Assembly (NCBI RefSeq): GCF_000237925.1 | Contig: NC_031496.1 | Location: 23,534,851-23,598,850 of the forward strand | DNA: 64,000 bases | Direction: 5' to 3' | From: Schistosoma mansoni | Taxonomy: Eukaryota > Platyhelminthes > Trematoda > Strigeidida > Schistosomatidae | Shown: positions 8,876-21,732 of the stretch, piece by piece | Position numbering within the stretch: position 1 is the stretch's first letter | How the letters are laid out: the number at the start of each line of letters is the position of its first letter | Program-made: the position numbers and the translations under genes | Notes under the pieces: model-generated | Database searches by the model: none | What the model saw: only the letters and a program-made list of their open reading frames with translations | What the model was told of the DNA's origin: nothing

Positions 8876-10260
8876 GTACTGTTTGATGATAGTTGTAATA
8901 TTTCTCCAAGTTGCAGCTCTGTACATTAGGCATCATTAAATTTAAATGGTTTTTTAAAGACTGAATATTTGCTACATTTATGCATAATAAAGTTAACTAT
9001 TTCATAATGTAATCCTACCATTCCTGTAAATAAATTTTTTAAGCACAACTTTTTAAAGTATTTAGTAGTTGTTATATCTAGAGCTTGATTCTTACTATGC
9101 CACGTACTACTAGACTACTTGAACGATAGAACCCGCAACGTCGCAAGATAGAAGACAGAAGACTAGTAAGTAGGAACTTTATTCCCCAAAACAGTGTCAA
9201 AATATAGTACAGAAATCTTATGTATTTATAGTTTTTGACTGAGAGTAAATCATCATTTCAGACAACCAACAGGCACATAGGGGTCATTCCTATCCATCCA
9301 ACGGGGAAGCTACACGTCGACATTCTAGAATACTCCGCTAGCAGTGATTGAATGGAATGTCTGCGGCTCTTTCTCAACTTCTTAAGGCTTCCTAGAGTTT
9401 ATCAACGAGCCGTCCTTGCAGTAGTAATTCTGTGAAAGACATATGAACAATGAGTAGTCATTGTGACGTTGTAGAAAGATTATCATACTAAATTATGTTA
9501 TATAAACAATAACAATAAAAGATCGAACGTGTGCGAATAGAAGGGCATGTAAAACTAATAAGTTATCGAAGGATTATAATCGAAATGGAGTAGGATAATT
9601 AAAATGTTTTTGTTACAATAATTGAGCATAATAGAAGGGTTAAATGATATAAAGTGATGTCAGGAACAATTCGAAATAAATCCATAGGGATATGCCGAAT
9701 AAAGGATGAGAGAGGGGGTTATTTTCAAATGCAAAATATAGCAATAATAACAATGATTTAAGGCCATGAAAAAGATAAAGACGTACTTCTGTTGTACACA
9801 CAGTCCTAGCTTCATCTCATAGATGCTAAAATGTTTCTGATGTTTTAAGAAGTTGGATAAGAAAAAATCTAGATAGACTCAGACAAAATGTATAAACAGA
9901 AAGTAAGGTCAACCTGTAGATCAGTGGAGTGATCGTAATCGATTAAATGTTCAGGAATGGAACTTCTAACTGCTTTCCTCTCACTCTTGTATAAACACAC
10001 TAGGATGTATTTTCATATAGCTCGATAATAAATTCGTTGAAGAAGTCCCTTTACTAAATGTCATGTTTGCAACGGCTCAAATTGTTTTCCCTGTTCATTA
10101 AAACAATTTTTTCAAAGAAAATTTGTTTCTTGACTCCCTAATTTGATATATTGATGGCAATCGTGAAGGTGAAAACAAGCTAGTTGATTTATGCACAAGG
10201 TTTGTAGAAATAATCACGCAGCTCCACTACACGTATGAGGCGATGAATGACTAAAATATT
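8876..10260. other. Intergenic, possible repeat edge near 9090-9440
   Basis: The block 9090-9440 (ACCCGCAACGTCGCAAGATA; GTCGACATTCTAGAATACTC) is more GC-rich than its surroundings and resembles retroelement-end sequence, but it has no second copy in the window to prove it. Nothing else was recognised up to the LTR element fragment at 10261. Confidence 0.35.
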
Positions 10261-12549
10261 TTACGTAGTGGGCTCACTCCCAATTGAAATTGCCGCTGAA
10301 GTTGGAGATCTTACTGACCAGGTTCCGGAAACTGAGCCATATGATAAATTAAAAGCGGCTTTAATTCAGCGAACAACGGTTTCAGATGAAACAAGATTAC
10401 AACAACTTTTGAACACATGTGACCTGGGAGACAAAAGACCTTCCCAGCTACTTCGACATATGAAACAACTTACGGGCCCATATAAACTAGATGAAGCTCT
10501 CCTCAAACAAATGTGGGTCAATCGATTACAACGTAGCGTCAGACAAATTCTAAGTGCCCTGGGGAAATCTTCCTCTCTTGATGAGTTAGCTGATATGGCA
10601 GATAAGGTAACGGAAGTTTGCCATGATAACCACTACATAAACACGATGCAGCCGTACGGAGCAGCAGACGTCGGCTATTTAAATTCTATCCAAAGACAAT
10701 TGTCTCAACTAACCAATCAACTCGCGTCACTTCAAACCACAGTTGCAACAGTTCAAGCTAGACAGCTTGGACCTTCTTTTAGACGAAGATCCTCATCTAG
10801 ACGACGTTCACGTTCACCTAAGAAGAGCTCTGATGTATGTTGGTACCGTAACAAATACGGAGCTAAAGCACGTCGCTATACTCGGCCGTGTGCATTTTCT
10901 TCAACTGACACGAATCAAGGAAACAGCCCGGCCAGGCAGTAATGGCGGCGCCTGTTCCTGGCACCATCACAAGCCGTCTCTTTTACATCCGGGATCGTAT
11001 TTCTGGCTCGGACTTTTTAGTCGATACAGGAGCAGAAATCAGCATTCTCCCGTTGCATCTCTCTAGACGACGGCACTCAGGGCCTGCTAAACTATCCCTT
11101 GTTGCGGCAAACAACTCCATTATCAAAACGTACGGTGAGCAGTCACTCATACTAGACCTCGGTCTTCGTAGGAGATTTACATGGGTTTTTACAGTAGCTC
11201 AAGTTAAACAACCCATCCTCGGAGCTGATTTCCTCAGTGCTCACAACTTATTAGTTGACATGCGAAAAAAGAAACTCATCGACAAAAACACAAAGTTACA
11301 AGTCACCGGCATAATTTCTTCTGACTTTGAAATCTATGGTGTCCGTATTCAAAAACCCGAAAATAAAATCTTTACTGATATTTTATCGCAATACGAGTGC
11401 ATCACAAGAGTCGATTATCAAAATGAATGCACCGTTCATCATGTGCAACACCATATTACTACCACTGGCCAACCTACACGTGCAAAACCCAGGAGACTGC
11501 CACCTCACAAGTTAGCGATTGCCTAACGAGAGTTTGAACACATGATGCAACTAGGCATCATTAGACAGTCTAGCAGTCCCTGGGCTTCTCCGCTTCATAT
11601 GGTTCCAAAAAAAGAACAAGATTGGCGCCCATGCGGTGATTACCGTCGTTTGAATAGTCAGACTATCCCAGATAGATATCCCATCCCGCATTTACACGAT
11701 TTTTCTTTAAACTTACATGGAAAGCAAGTTTTTTTGAAGTTAGATCTTGTACGAGCATACCATCAAATTCCGATGGCACCTGAATATATCGAGAAAACGG
11801 CCATCATCATACCCTTTGGTTTGTTTGAATTCTTAAGGATGCCTTTCGGATTAAAAAACGCTGTCCAGACCTTCCAAAGATTCATGGATGAGGTAACTAG
11901 AGGTTTGGATTTTGTATTCGTTTATGTTGACGACGTTTTAATCGCTAGCTCTTCCTTAGAAGAACATATTCGGCACTTACAGATTCTCTTTGAGCGTTTC
12001 AAAAGTTATGGTGTCGTGATTAATCCCTCAAAGTGTATATTTGGTGCTTCAGTGTTAGAGTTCCTTGGTCATTACATAGACCCTCAGGGAATTAAACCCC
12101 TTCCAAAGAAAGTCGAAGCCATAATCAACTACCCTGAGCCTACTTCTGTTAAGGCATTACGTCGTTTCCTGGGAGCATTCAATTTTTATCGACGATTTTT
12201 ACCCAATTGTGCCGATGTTCTACAACCCTTAACAGACCTACTTAAAAATGATAAATCGAGTAGCAAAAAGAAGAAGAACCAACTGTTCCAGTTACCCTCT
12301 GACGCCAAAACGGCATTCGAAAAAGCCAAAACCTTGATCGCCGACGCTACTATGCTACAACACCTAAACACTGACCCCAAAACTCATTTGATCTTGTGTA
12401 CGGATGCATCGCATAAAGCAGTAGGGGCAGTGCTACAACAACGAGTTAACAACATGATTACACCAATAGCCTTCTTCTCTAAACGGTTATCACCTGCTCA
12501 AGAGCGGTACAGTACATTTGGACGCGAACTTTTAGCCATGTACTTAGCT
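10261..12549 (+). mobile_element. Ty3/Gypsy LTR retrotransposon, partial fossil copy, + strand
   Basis: Parts in order: C-terminal gag with an Arg/Ser-rich stretch (to about 10940), aspartic protease region with DTGAE (about 10945-11520), reverse transcriptase with YVDDV and part of RNase H (about 11540-12549). It runs into an assembly gap. It begins abruptly at 10261, where identity with the minus-strand copy (17707 downward) starts. The two copies are almost identical, so this one is young, but it is partial and broken. Clade is judged CsRn1-like from RT and gag character. Confidence 0.9.
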
Positions 12550-12749
12550 NNNNNNNNNNNNNNNNNNNNNNNNNNNNNNNNNNNNNNNNNNNNNNNNNNN
12601 NNNNNNNNNNNNNNNNNNNNNNNNNNNNNNNNNNNNNNNNNNNNNNNNNNNNNNNNNNNNNNNNNNNNNNNNNNNNNNNNNNNNNNNNNNNNNNNNNNNN
12701 NNNNNNNNNNNNNNNNNNNNNNNNNNNNNNNNNNNNNNNNNNNNNNNNN
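12550..12749. other. Assembly gap (200 N) inside LTR element
   Basis: The sequence before the gap is RNase H; the sequence after it is gag again. The order across the gap is therefore not that of one continuous element and the join is suspect. Confidence 0.98.
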
Positions 12750-12865
12750 TGTTGGTACCGCGTAACAAATACGGAGCTAAAGCACGTCGCTATACTCGGC
12801 CGTGTGCATTTTCTTCAACTGACACGAATCAAGGAAACAGCCCGGCCAGGCAGTAATGGCAGTAA
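12750..12865 (+). mobile_element. Ty3/Gypsy gag fragment after the gap
   Basis: It repeats about 110 bases of the gag end seen near 10837-10945, in + orientation, and abuts the LTR that starts at 12866. It is either a second fossil fragment or an assembly artefact at the inverted repeat. Confidence 0.75.
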
Positions 12866-13394
12866 TGAAAACCCAAAAATAGCAACAAAAATATTACGTC
12901 TAAGGTTTATGTAACGCTTAACAGTTAATAAGTTAATTACACACAGATAAAAGGAAAGGACGTTACTTAATTCTTCAGGCTATTGCGCGTTCAGTTGACT
13001 TTGGTCCAGATAATCCACAATTATAAAAGATTAGTAATCCCAATATGGACGATATAGATCCAGTAGGTTTACCAAGCGTAGAATTCAATAGGAATGTCAC
13101 AATTGTCTATAAACGGAGATGGTATGCAATTAATATTTCATTTAACATATTAGCAGACACGGCAGAACGATGCAGATGTGAGTTAGAGTGTATTTATTGA
13201 GGAGCAGTAACAGTGTCGCGATATGTTGTGCTCAAAACGAAAGGAAGTCAAATTGCAAGTGTTCAAAGTAGTACACTTAAAAAACAAGTACAATTGTTTG
13301 ATGCTAAAATGTACAGAGTATGAAAATACACAAAATACATGCAAAAACTATGAAAAATTATTTACAAAATAGGTTTTATGGTCCTATCTCCACA
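12866..13394 (-). repeat. 3' LTR of the minus-strand Ty3/Gypsy element
   Basis: 529 bases. On the + strand it starts TGAAAACCCAAAAATAG and ends CTCCACA, so it is TG...CA in either orientation. Directly inside it (13395-13412) lies a C-rich run, which is a GGGGGG-containing polypurine tract on the element's strand, where plus-strand priming is expected. Confidence 0.92.
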
Positions 13395-16300
13395 TAGCTC
13401 CCCCCAGAGTGTCCGGAGGTAACACTGATTACAATATGAACAACGAAAATTGAGAAATATTGTGTATAAATGTACATAAAATAGTATTTACTGTAACAAC
13501 GGAAAAAAATGGTGGAGATAGGAATAAATGACACGTTAATAATATAGGCTATGCTACGCAAAATGAAACTGAAAAACGAGCATTAAAAAGTTTAGGTTTG
13601 CTAATAATAATAATAATAAAATGTGCAAAACTGTTAATAAACTCATAAAAAAAATAAAAAATTGGATTGTTTTTTTTGTTTTGTGTACAGTTTAATGAAT
13701 AGTTAGTTAGCGTTCACTCGTTTATTACTATAACAATTTTTCTTATTAAAAAAAATTGGCAAAACCAGTGATAAAAAATAAATGTAATTATTAAATGTAC
13801 ATGTAAGGGAAATAAGTAGCTTTTATTAGAAAATTGAGTAACTTCACAATCTAATGCATATAATTGAATGTTTTTGATTGTGTTAGTCAATAAAATGTAC
13901 ATAACGTTTGGGTTTTTTAACAGGTCTACCGGAGCGGGTTAAACAAGGTTTAAGGTTAGATTCATCCTCTTGCTCTGGCTTTTCGACAGAAGATGGAAGT
14001 GGTTGTTTATCAGCAGCGCTGTTTTCTTGGTCTAGGATAAGTTCGTAGAATGCAGGCTTAATTCTATCTATAGAAATAGTCTCCCTATTGCCATTTCTGT
14101 TAATGACGAAGTGTTTCGGTGTACGTTTAATCACTTTATACGGGCCTTCACAAGGTTGCTTCAAAGGTTTTTTTACTGCATCTACTCAGACAAAAACGAA
14201 TTTGCATGTTTCAAGGTGTTTATCAAGCTGTACGCGATAGTTGTGTTCACGCGGAGATATGGCTTTAATATCTTGCATAGTTTGTATTAGTCGACTGGCG
14301 AAACGAGTAGGATCTCCTGGGGTTGTAGATTCATGATTAACTAGTTGACCGGGTAGTGTTAATGTTGTGCCATAAACTAATTCAGCGGGTGTACATCCTA
14401 TGTCTTCCTTCACAGTGGCACGAATCCCGAGGAGAACGAGCGGCAAGGCATCGCTCCATTTTGTTGAATCAGTTTGAGCCATGAGTGAGCTTTTTGATTG
14501 CCGATGAAATCTTTCGACCATGCCGTTCGCTGCTGGATGGTAAGCTGTAGTTCTGATGTGGTTTACGCCCAGAAGTCTTGTGAATTCCTGAAACAGGATA
14601 GACTGGAACTGGGGACCACGATCTGTTGTGATGGTTGTAGGTACGCCATAGTTTGATATCCATCGGTCGAGAAAAACGGATGCTACAGTCTCAGCTGATG
14701 TGTCTTTGATGGGGCATGCAATGGCCCATCGAGTGAATCTATTCACCGCCATGAGGATGTGGGTAAAGGAATTTGACGGTGGTAGGGGTCCTACTAAGTT
14801 CAAGTGGATATGTTGAAAACGTCTGTCGGGGGTATGGAATTCCCCAATTAGGCTGATTGCGTGTCTCTGGACTTTGCTCCGCTGACATTGTATGCAGTTT
14901 CGTGCCCATCGTTTTATATCGGAGTACATTTTGGGCCAGACAAAACATTCGGTGATCAGCTTGGTGGTGGCTCTAATACCTGGATGCGAGAGTCCATGTA
15001 GTTGTTGAAATATCTTTCTGCGACAAGTAAATGGGACGAAGGGACGATTGTTGCTCGTTGAAGTGTCACAAATGATGGATGTATCTGAGAAGGGAATGGG
15101 TACCGATTTTAGATTCAAGCTAGACTTTTCTCTACAGATCTTCAAATCTGCGTCGTCTGCTTGTAATTTGGCCAAGGTTTCAAGGCTGATGTCATGGTTA
15201 AGTACCGTCATATTGATATACTTTCTAGACTACATCTGCAACAATGTTGGTATGACCCTTGATAAACTGAATGTCCGTGGTGAATTGCGAGATGTAATCG
15301 AGTTGTCTCGCTTCGCGTGGAGAATGTCTGTCATATGACATACTAAATGAGAAGCACAGGGGTTTATGGTCCGTCATAATGATAAAGTCACGACCCTGTA
15401 GTAAAAAATTGAAGTGTTTAACAGCTAAGTACATGGCTAAAAGTTCGCGTCCAAATGTACTGTACCGCTCTTGAGCAGGTGATAACCGTTTAGAGAAGAA
15501 GGCTATTGGTGTAATCATGTTGTTAACTCGTTGTTGTAGCACTGCCCCTACTGCTTTTTGCGATGCATCCGTACACAAGATCAAATGAGTTTTGAGGTCA
15601 GTGTTTAGGTGTTGTAGCATAGTAGCGTCGGCGATCAAGGTTTTGGCTTTTTCGAATGCCGTTTTGGCGTCAGAGGGTAACTGGAACAGTTGGTTCTTCT
15701 TCTTTTTGCTACTCGATTTATCATTTTTAAGTAGGTCTGTTAAGGGTTGTAGAACATCGGCACAATTGGGTAAAAATCGTCGATAAAAATTGAATGCTCC
15801 CAGGAAACGACGTAATGCCTTAACAGAAGTAGGCTCAGGGTAGTTGATTATGGCTTCGACTTTCTTTGGAAGGGGTTTAATTCCCTGAGGGTCTATGTAA
15901 TGACCAAGGAACTCTAACACTGAAGCACCAAATATACACTTTGAGGGATTAATCACGACACCATAACTTTTGAAACGCTCAAAGAGAATCTGTAAGTGCC
16001 GAATATGTTCTTCTAAGGAAGAGCTAGCGATTAAAACGTCGTCAACATAAACGAATACAAAATCCAAACCTCTAGTTACCTCATCCATGAATCTTTGGAA
16101 GGTCTGGACAGCGTTTTTTAATCCGAAAGGCATCCTTAAGAATTCAAACAAACCAAAGGGTATGATGATGGCCGTTTTCTCGATATATTCAGGTGCCATC
16201 GGAATTTGATGGTATGCTCGTACAAGATCTAACTTCAAAAAAACTTGCTTTCCATGTAAGTTTAAAGAAAAATCGTGTAAATGCGGGATGGGATATCTAT

Positions 16301-18044
16301 CTGGGATAGTCTGACTATTCAAACGACGGTAATCACCGCATGGGCGCCAATCTTGTTCTTTTTTTGGAACCATATGAAGCGGAGAAGCCCAGGGACTGCT
16401 AGACTGTCTAATGATGCCTAGTTGCATCATGTGTTCAAACTCTCGTTAGGCAATCGCTAACTTGTGAGGTGGCAGTCTCCTGGGTTTTGCACGTGTAGGT
16501 TGGCCAGTGGTAGTAATATGGTGTTGCACATGATGAACGGTGCATTCATTTTGATAATCGACTCTTGTGATGCACTCGTATTGCGATAAAATATCAGTAA
16601 AGATTTTATTTTCGGGTTTTTGAATACGGACACCATAGATTTCAAAGTCAGAAGAAATTATGCCGGTGACTTGTAACTTTGTGTTTTTGTCGATGAGTTT
16701 CTTTTTTCGCATGTCAACTAATAAGTTGTGAGCACTGAGGAAATCAGCTCCGAGGATGGGTTGTTTAACTTGAGCTACTGTAAAAACCCATGTAAATCTC
16801 CTACGAAGACCGAGGTCTAGTATGAGTGACTGCTCACCGTACGTTTTGATAATGGAGTTGTTTGCCGCAACAAGGGATAGTTTAGCAGGCCCTGAGTGCC
16901 GTCGTCTAGAGAGATGCAACGGGAGAATGCTGATTTCTGCTCCTGTATCGACTAAAAAGTCCGAGCCAGAAATACGATCCCGGATGTAAAAGAGACGGCT
17001 TGTGATGGTGCCAGGAACAGGCGCCGCCATTACTGCCTGGCCGGGCTGTTTCCTTGATTCGTGTCAGTTGAAGAAAATGCACACGGCCGAGTATAGCGAC
17101 GTGCTTTAGCTCCGTATTTGTTACGGTACCAACATACATCAGAGCTCTTCTTAGGTGAACGTGAACGTCGTCTAGATGAGGATCTTCGTCTAAAAGAAGG
17201 TCCAAGCTGTCTAGCTTGAACTGTTGCAACTGTGGTTTGAAGTGACGCGAGTTGATTGGTTAGTTGAGACAATTGTCTTTGGATAGAATTTAAATAGCCG
17301 ACGTCTGCTGCTCCGTACGGCTGCATCGTGTTTATGTAGTGGTTATCATGGCAAACTTCCGTTACCTTATCTGCCATATCAGCTAACTCATCAAGAGAGG
17401 AAGATTTCCCCAGGGCACTTAGAATTTGTCTGACGCTACGTTATAATCGATTGAACCACATTTGTTTGAGGAGAGCTTCATCTAGTTTATATGGGCCCGT
17501 AAGTTGTTTCATATGTCGAAGTAGCTGGGAAGGTCTTTTGTCTCCCAGGTCACATGTGTTCAAAAGTTGTTGTAATCTTGTTTCATCTGAAACCGTTGTT
17601 CGCTGAATTAAAGCCGCTTTTAATTTATCATATGGCTCAGTTTCCGGAACCTGGTCAGTAAGATCTCCAACTTCAGCGGCAATTTCAATTGGGAGTGAGC
17701 CCACTACGTAAGCATACTTGGATGCTTGGGAACGTATGCCCGTGGACTGGAATAAGGCTTCTATTTGAGCAAACCAGACTCTAGGATTATTTGCTCCATA
17801 TGATGGAAGTCTAAATTCATAAATGGCATTGACTGGGCTAAAAATATTGTCAGTAAGGTTTGATGATGAACTAAGAGTTGTTACTGGAACAGGGTCCATA
17901 CCGCTAAGCTTAGGTGGAGAGTACATTAAATTACAAATGAGCTAGTGAGTCGTACAATAAGCGAATAAACAGTATAACAATGGGATAAATACGAGATAAT
18001 CAAATACTAGGGATCACCAAATAATTGTGGTGGACCAAAAAGTA

Positions 18045-18573
18045 TGAAAACCCAAAAATAGCAACAAAAATATTACGTCTAAGGTTTATGTAACGCTTAA
18101 CAGTTAATAAGTTAATTACACACAGATAAAAGGAAAGGACGTTACTTAATTATTCAGGCTATTGCGCGTTCAGTTGACTTTGGTCCAGATAATCCACAAT
18201 TATAAAAGATTAGTAATCCCAATATGGACGATATAGATCCAGTAGGTTTACCAAGCGTAGAATTCAATAGGAATGTCACAATTGTCTATAAACGGAGATG
18301 GTATGCAATTAATATTTCATTTAACATATTAGCAGACACGGCAGAACGATGCAGATGTGAGTTAGAGTGTATTTATTGAGGAGCAGTAACAGTGTCGCGA
18401 TATGTTGTGCTCAAAACGAAAGGAAGTCAAATTGCAAGTGTTCAAAGTAGTACACTTAAAAAACAAGTACAATTGTTTGATGCTAAAATGTACAGAGTAT
18501 GAAAATACACAAAATACATGCAAAAACTATGAAAGATTGTTTACAAAATATGTTTTATAGTCCTGTCTCTACA
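18045..18573 (-). repeat. 5' LTR of the minus-strand Ty3/Gypsy element
   Basis: 529 bases, about 98.7% identical to the other LTR by my comparison. About 25 bases inside it, on the element strand, is TGGTGATCCC (reverse complement of 18010-18019). This resembles the tRNA-Trp-type primer site (TGGTGACCCC) known for the CsRn1 clade, but it is unusually far from the LTR. Confidence 0.92.
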
Positions 18574-18709
18574 AGTCTCTTTATACATAATCCAGATATT
18601 TATTTGTTTCGGAGATCATATTCGACCACTAAGTGCAGTAATACTTAGTCATCGTTTGGGACAGGATAGTTAGACACGATCCTCTTTTAATTTAATTATA
18701 GTTTGATAT

Positions 18710-19069
18710 TATAGGGTCGGTGAAATGTCACTGAATATCGAACAGATCATCGATCCCTGTCAAGGTCAAGGATAGTCAACGCGCATCAATCAAAAAATAT
18801 ATGCCATGGACTGGCCCACGCGGCAGTGGTTGCTCTTTCACTTCTGTACTATCGTAGTTGTACCTTAACTAATATATTCTTGTAATAACGTCCTTTGTGT
18901 TGTACAGTCTCCATAACGTCCATGATTCTTTGATGCGTCGATGGTTCAATCCACGTAAGGGCCGGTCGTGAGGTGTGACTTCAGCGTTAGTTGGTTCGTC
19001 ACCATTCTCGTCTAACTATAGTAGGTCCCCAAGCATTTCGACATAGAACATCGACGTTGATATTCTACA
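18710..19069 (+). repeat. Left LTR of the small LTR element
   Basis: 360 bases, nearly identical to 21373-21732. The internal segment ATGCGTCGATGGTTCAATCC is preserved in both. Confidence 0.9.
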
Positions 19070-21372
19070 CTGGTGAGCAAGACTTCGAATAACTCAACCT
19101 ATCATTATTATCTTTTTTATTGCATTCTATGCTTATTATTTTTCATTTTTAACTTCGGCTATCTTTATCAGTTTCTGTGAACATTCGTTGCTTCATGTCA
19201 ATGTTGATTAGAATCTCAACTGAAATAATTAGTTCAATCGATAGAACTAACCAATCAACTACGACTATAATCAACTATCGTGGTTCTTTAACAAGCATTA
19301 GCAGCATGTAAATGCTCCTGTGTAATATGTCTGTTAAAATATCAACCACTCGTAAGTATAGCCTCAAGGCAACACGAACGCATATCTGTTTGCAACTTAT
19401 GCACTTGTATAACCAATACAGGATAAACTGTCGATTATAAATTCATCTTTCTGCCTAATCACTATCAACTAGTTACTATCAGAAACTATCTACTAGAATA
19501 TTTTACTTTCTTGACCACTGCCTGCCTAATTTCCAATTGCTGAGTTCCATGGCGAATCAGAGAATACGAATGCTACAAATTTACGGTGAGTTTGAACTAT
19601 AAATTTCTTGCAATGTTAGATCTTGTTTAGACTGTTTCGCCAGGCAATGCTACGTGTTTGGCTCAAATTAAATTTGGACGTATACCGATTCAGTCTACAA
19701 CGCTTCGTTAATCTACGAATTTAATCAACATATTTCAATTACTTTGGAGCAAGAGTAACCCAGGCGAGTTTCATAATTGCGATAGTTAATTTCGTATAAT
19801 ATTTATGATGTTTAATAACGTTTCGCGGCTACTTTCACTTCGAGTAGTCATATAATCTGTCACTGCCGTCAAATTTTAGTCGAAACTATGTACATTTATG
19901 ACTCGTAAGTCAACATACTCCGAAAAAACATATTTCATGTACATGAGCAATCTTAGTCCATGTCTTAATGAGACACTTCGTCGTACATGATGTCACTTAG
20001 CGCTAAATAATATGCTTTTTTATGAAACGATCACGTTATCTAAACCTAAACTTTAGTTACATTGGTGGTTACCATTTAAATTAATGTTTACTACACGCTT
20101 TGTATTGCCGTTATCTCACACGGTAAATCATGGCGCGATTCCCTTATCGCACGAAAATCACTTCAATTTCGTCTTCGGTTTATTCACATGCAATACAGGT
20201 TTGGAAAATATCTAAACGACCTCTGAAATTCTCCACTAACCCCACGATAGTCTTCGTATATGTTTGCTACTGCACATCCAATTGCTACATAAACAATGCC
20301 CAAACGAACGTTCAGTACAATTGTCAGTATACGAAATGATGTTACTTCGATGTGACATTACAACACATCCAAACTATTGTAGTTATTCAAATTAGACGTC
20401 GTATTTTTATCCTATGAAGTATTGTTTCCGCGTGACTGTTATCTAATAGATGATTTCGGTACATCAATCGGCTGTTCAACTACTCGACGATCTAAAGCCT
20501 GTCCAGTTCAATTGGTGGTTTGACGACACTCATTCGCACGAATCATCAGTTTACGCAGTCGAGCGAATCTCCTGCAAACTGACAACGATATTGTCGTCTC
20601 GACCCCAACACTGACAGCATTTTTCACCGATATCATTGACATGAATCCAGAGTGACACTCTTGGTTTCTTATGTTCTTTTCGACATTTTTCGGTTCACTC
20701 ATCAAACAAACATGCAGCACCCACCGTTTATCATCTTTTGGAGACTTCATCGTGCCACCTTCGCTCTCGATTTGTATTCTTCGACCCTTATTGATTTTCA
20801 CAGCAGTTATCAGTTTTTCCAAACTGACTGCAAGTTGATGAGAAGCTTCGCACAAGGAAACCACGATTTATCTTCACGGTTATACCTTTGTACTTACAGT
20901 TAGTCTGTTAAATATAGATATAACTAGAAACCGACGCTTACGAACAGTTGTCAACGTCACTTACTGACTTTCTACTTTGTACCGAGGGCAGTACAAACAT
21001 CGGCATCGATTGATAATACACTTATCGTACTATCACTGTGACATCACTGCTCTTGCGGCAAACTTAACGTTTCTCATCTGAGGAACTCAACCACTTGTCA
21101 TAGCTATATTTTTCAACGGGACTTGATAAAACTCCAAAATGTTTCTTTTTCTATTATTTCTATGGTTGATCGCTTAACATTCAACCAACGTCCTAGTTAC
21201 GTGTTTTTACTCGTTGTTTTCCGATCAGTTTCTGCCGCCCCCCATCCATTTGTCTTACAGCTCGGCAATACCCGGAGGATTCATATTAATCGTCTGGCAA
21301 CCTCCGGCGCGCGACTACTCCTAACATGTTTGGTATCGATTCAAACGGCCGTTGAATCTGGTGGGGGAGTGT

Positions 21373-21732
21373 TGTAGGGTCGGTGAAATGTCACTGAATA
21401 TCGAACAGATCATCGATCCCTGTCAAGGTCAAGGATAGTCAACGCGCATCAATCAAAAAATATATGCCATGGACTGGCCCACGCGGCAGTGGTTGCTCTT
21501 TCACTTCTGTACTATCGTAGTTGTACCTTAACTAATATATTCTTGTAATAACGTCCTTTGTGTTGTACAGTCTCCATAACGTCCATGATTCTTTGATGCG
21601 TCGATGGTTCAATCCACGTAAGGGCCGGTCGTGAGGTGTGACTTCAGCGTTAGTTGGTTCGTCACCATTCTCGTCTAACTATAGTAGGTCCCCAAGCATT
21701 TCGACATAGAACATCAACGTTGATATTCTACA
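21373..21732 (+). repeat. Right LTR of the small LTR element
   Basis: 360 bases, beginning TGTAGGGTCGG and ending GATATTCTACA. It is preceded by the purine-rich tract at about 21360-21371. Confidence 0.9.

Larger units (their letters stand above)
12866..18573 (-). mobile_element. Ty3/Gypsy LTR retrotransposon (CsRn1-like), near-full fossil, minus strand
   Basis: A 5,708-base element with two LTRs. Reading on the minus strand: 5' LTR 18045-18573, gag about 17930-17030, protease (DTGAE) about 17030-16450, reverse transcriptase/RNase H (YVDDV) about 16430-15220, integrase with HHCC-type finger and catalytic core about 15210-14190, a GPY/F-like integrase tail about 14160-13880, purine tract, 3' LTR 12866-13394. 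It is broken, with roughly three to five interruptions across gag-pol. The LTRs differ at about 7 of 529 sites (my count), so it is recent. No clear target duplication is visible; its left flank is a gag fragment next to a gap. Confidence 0.93.
18710..21732 (+). mobile_element. Small LTR retroelement, apparently non-autonomous, very young
   Basis: Two 360-base direct LTRs (18710-19069 and 21373-21732) enclose about 2.3 kb. The right LTR starts TGTAGGG and ends TTCTACA (TGTA...TACA). A purine-rich GGTGGGGGAG sits just before it, as expected of a polypurine tract, and TGGTGAGCAAG follows the left LTR where a primer site is expected. I recognise no gag, protease, RT or integrase in the interior, so it is either a non-autonomous (LARD/TRIM-like) element or a gutted one. 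Orientation is inferred from the purine tract. LTRs differ at 2 of 360 sites by my count. Confidence 0.82.

Noticed and set aside
20508-20864. 118-codon minus-strand frame in the small LTR element, with a Cys cluster resembling a zinc knuckle in another frame
   Set aside because: The spacing does not fit CCHC and the strand is opposite to the orientation suggested by the purine tract.
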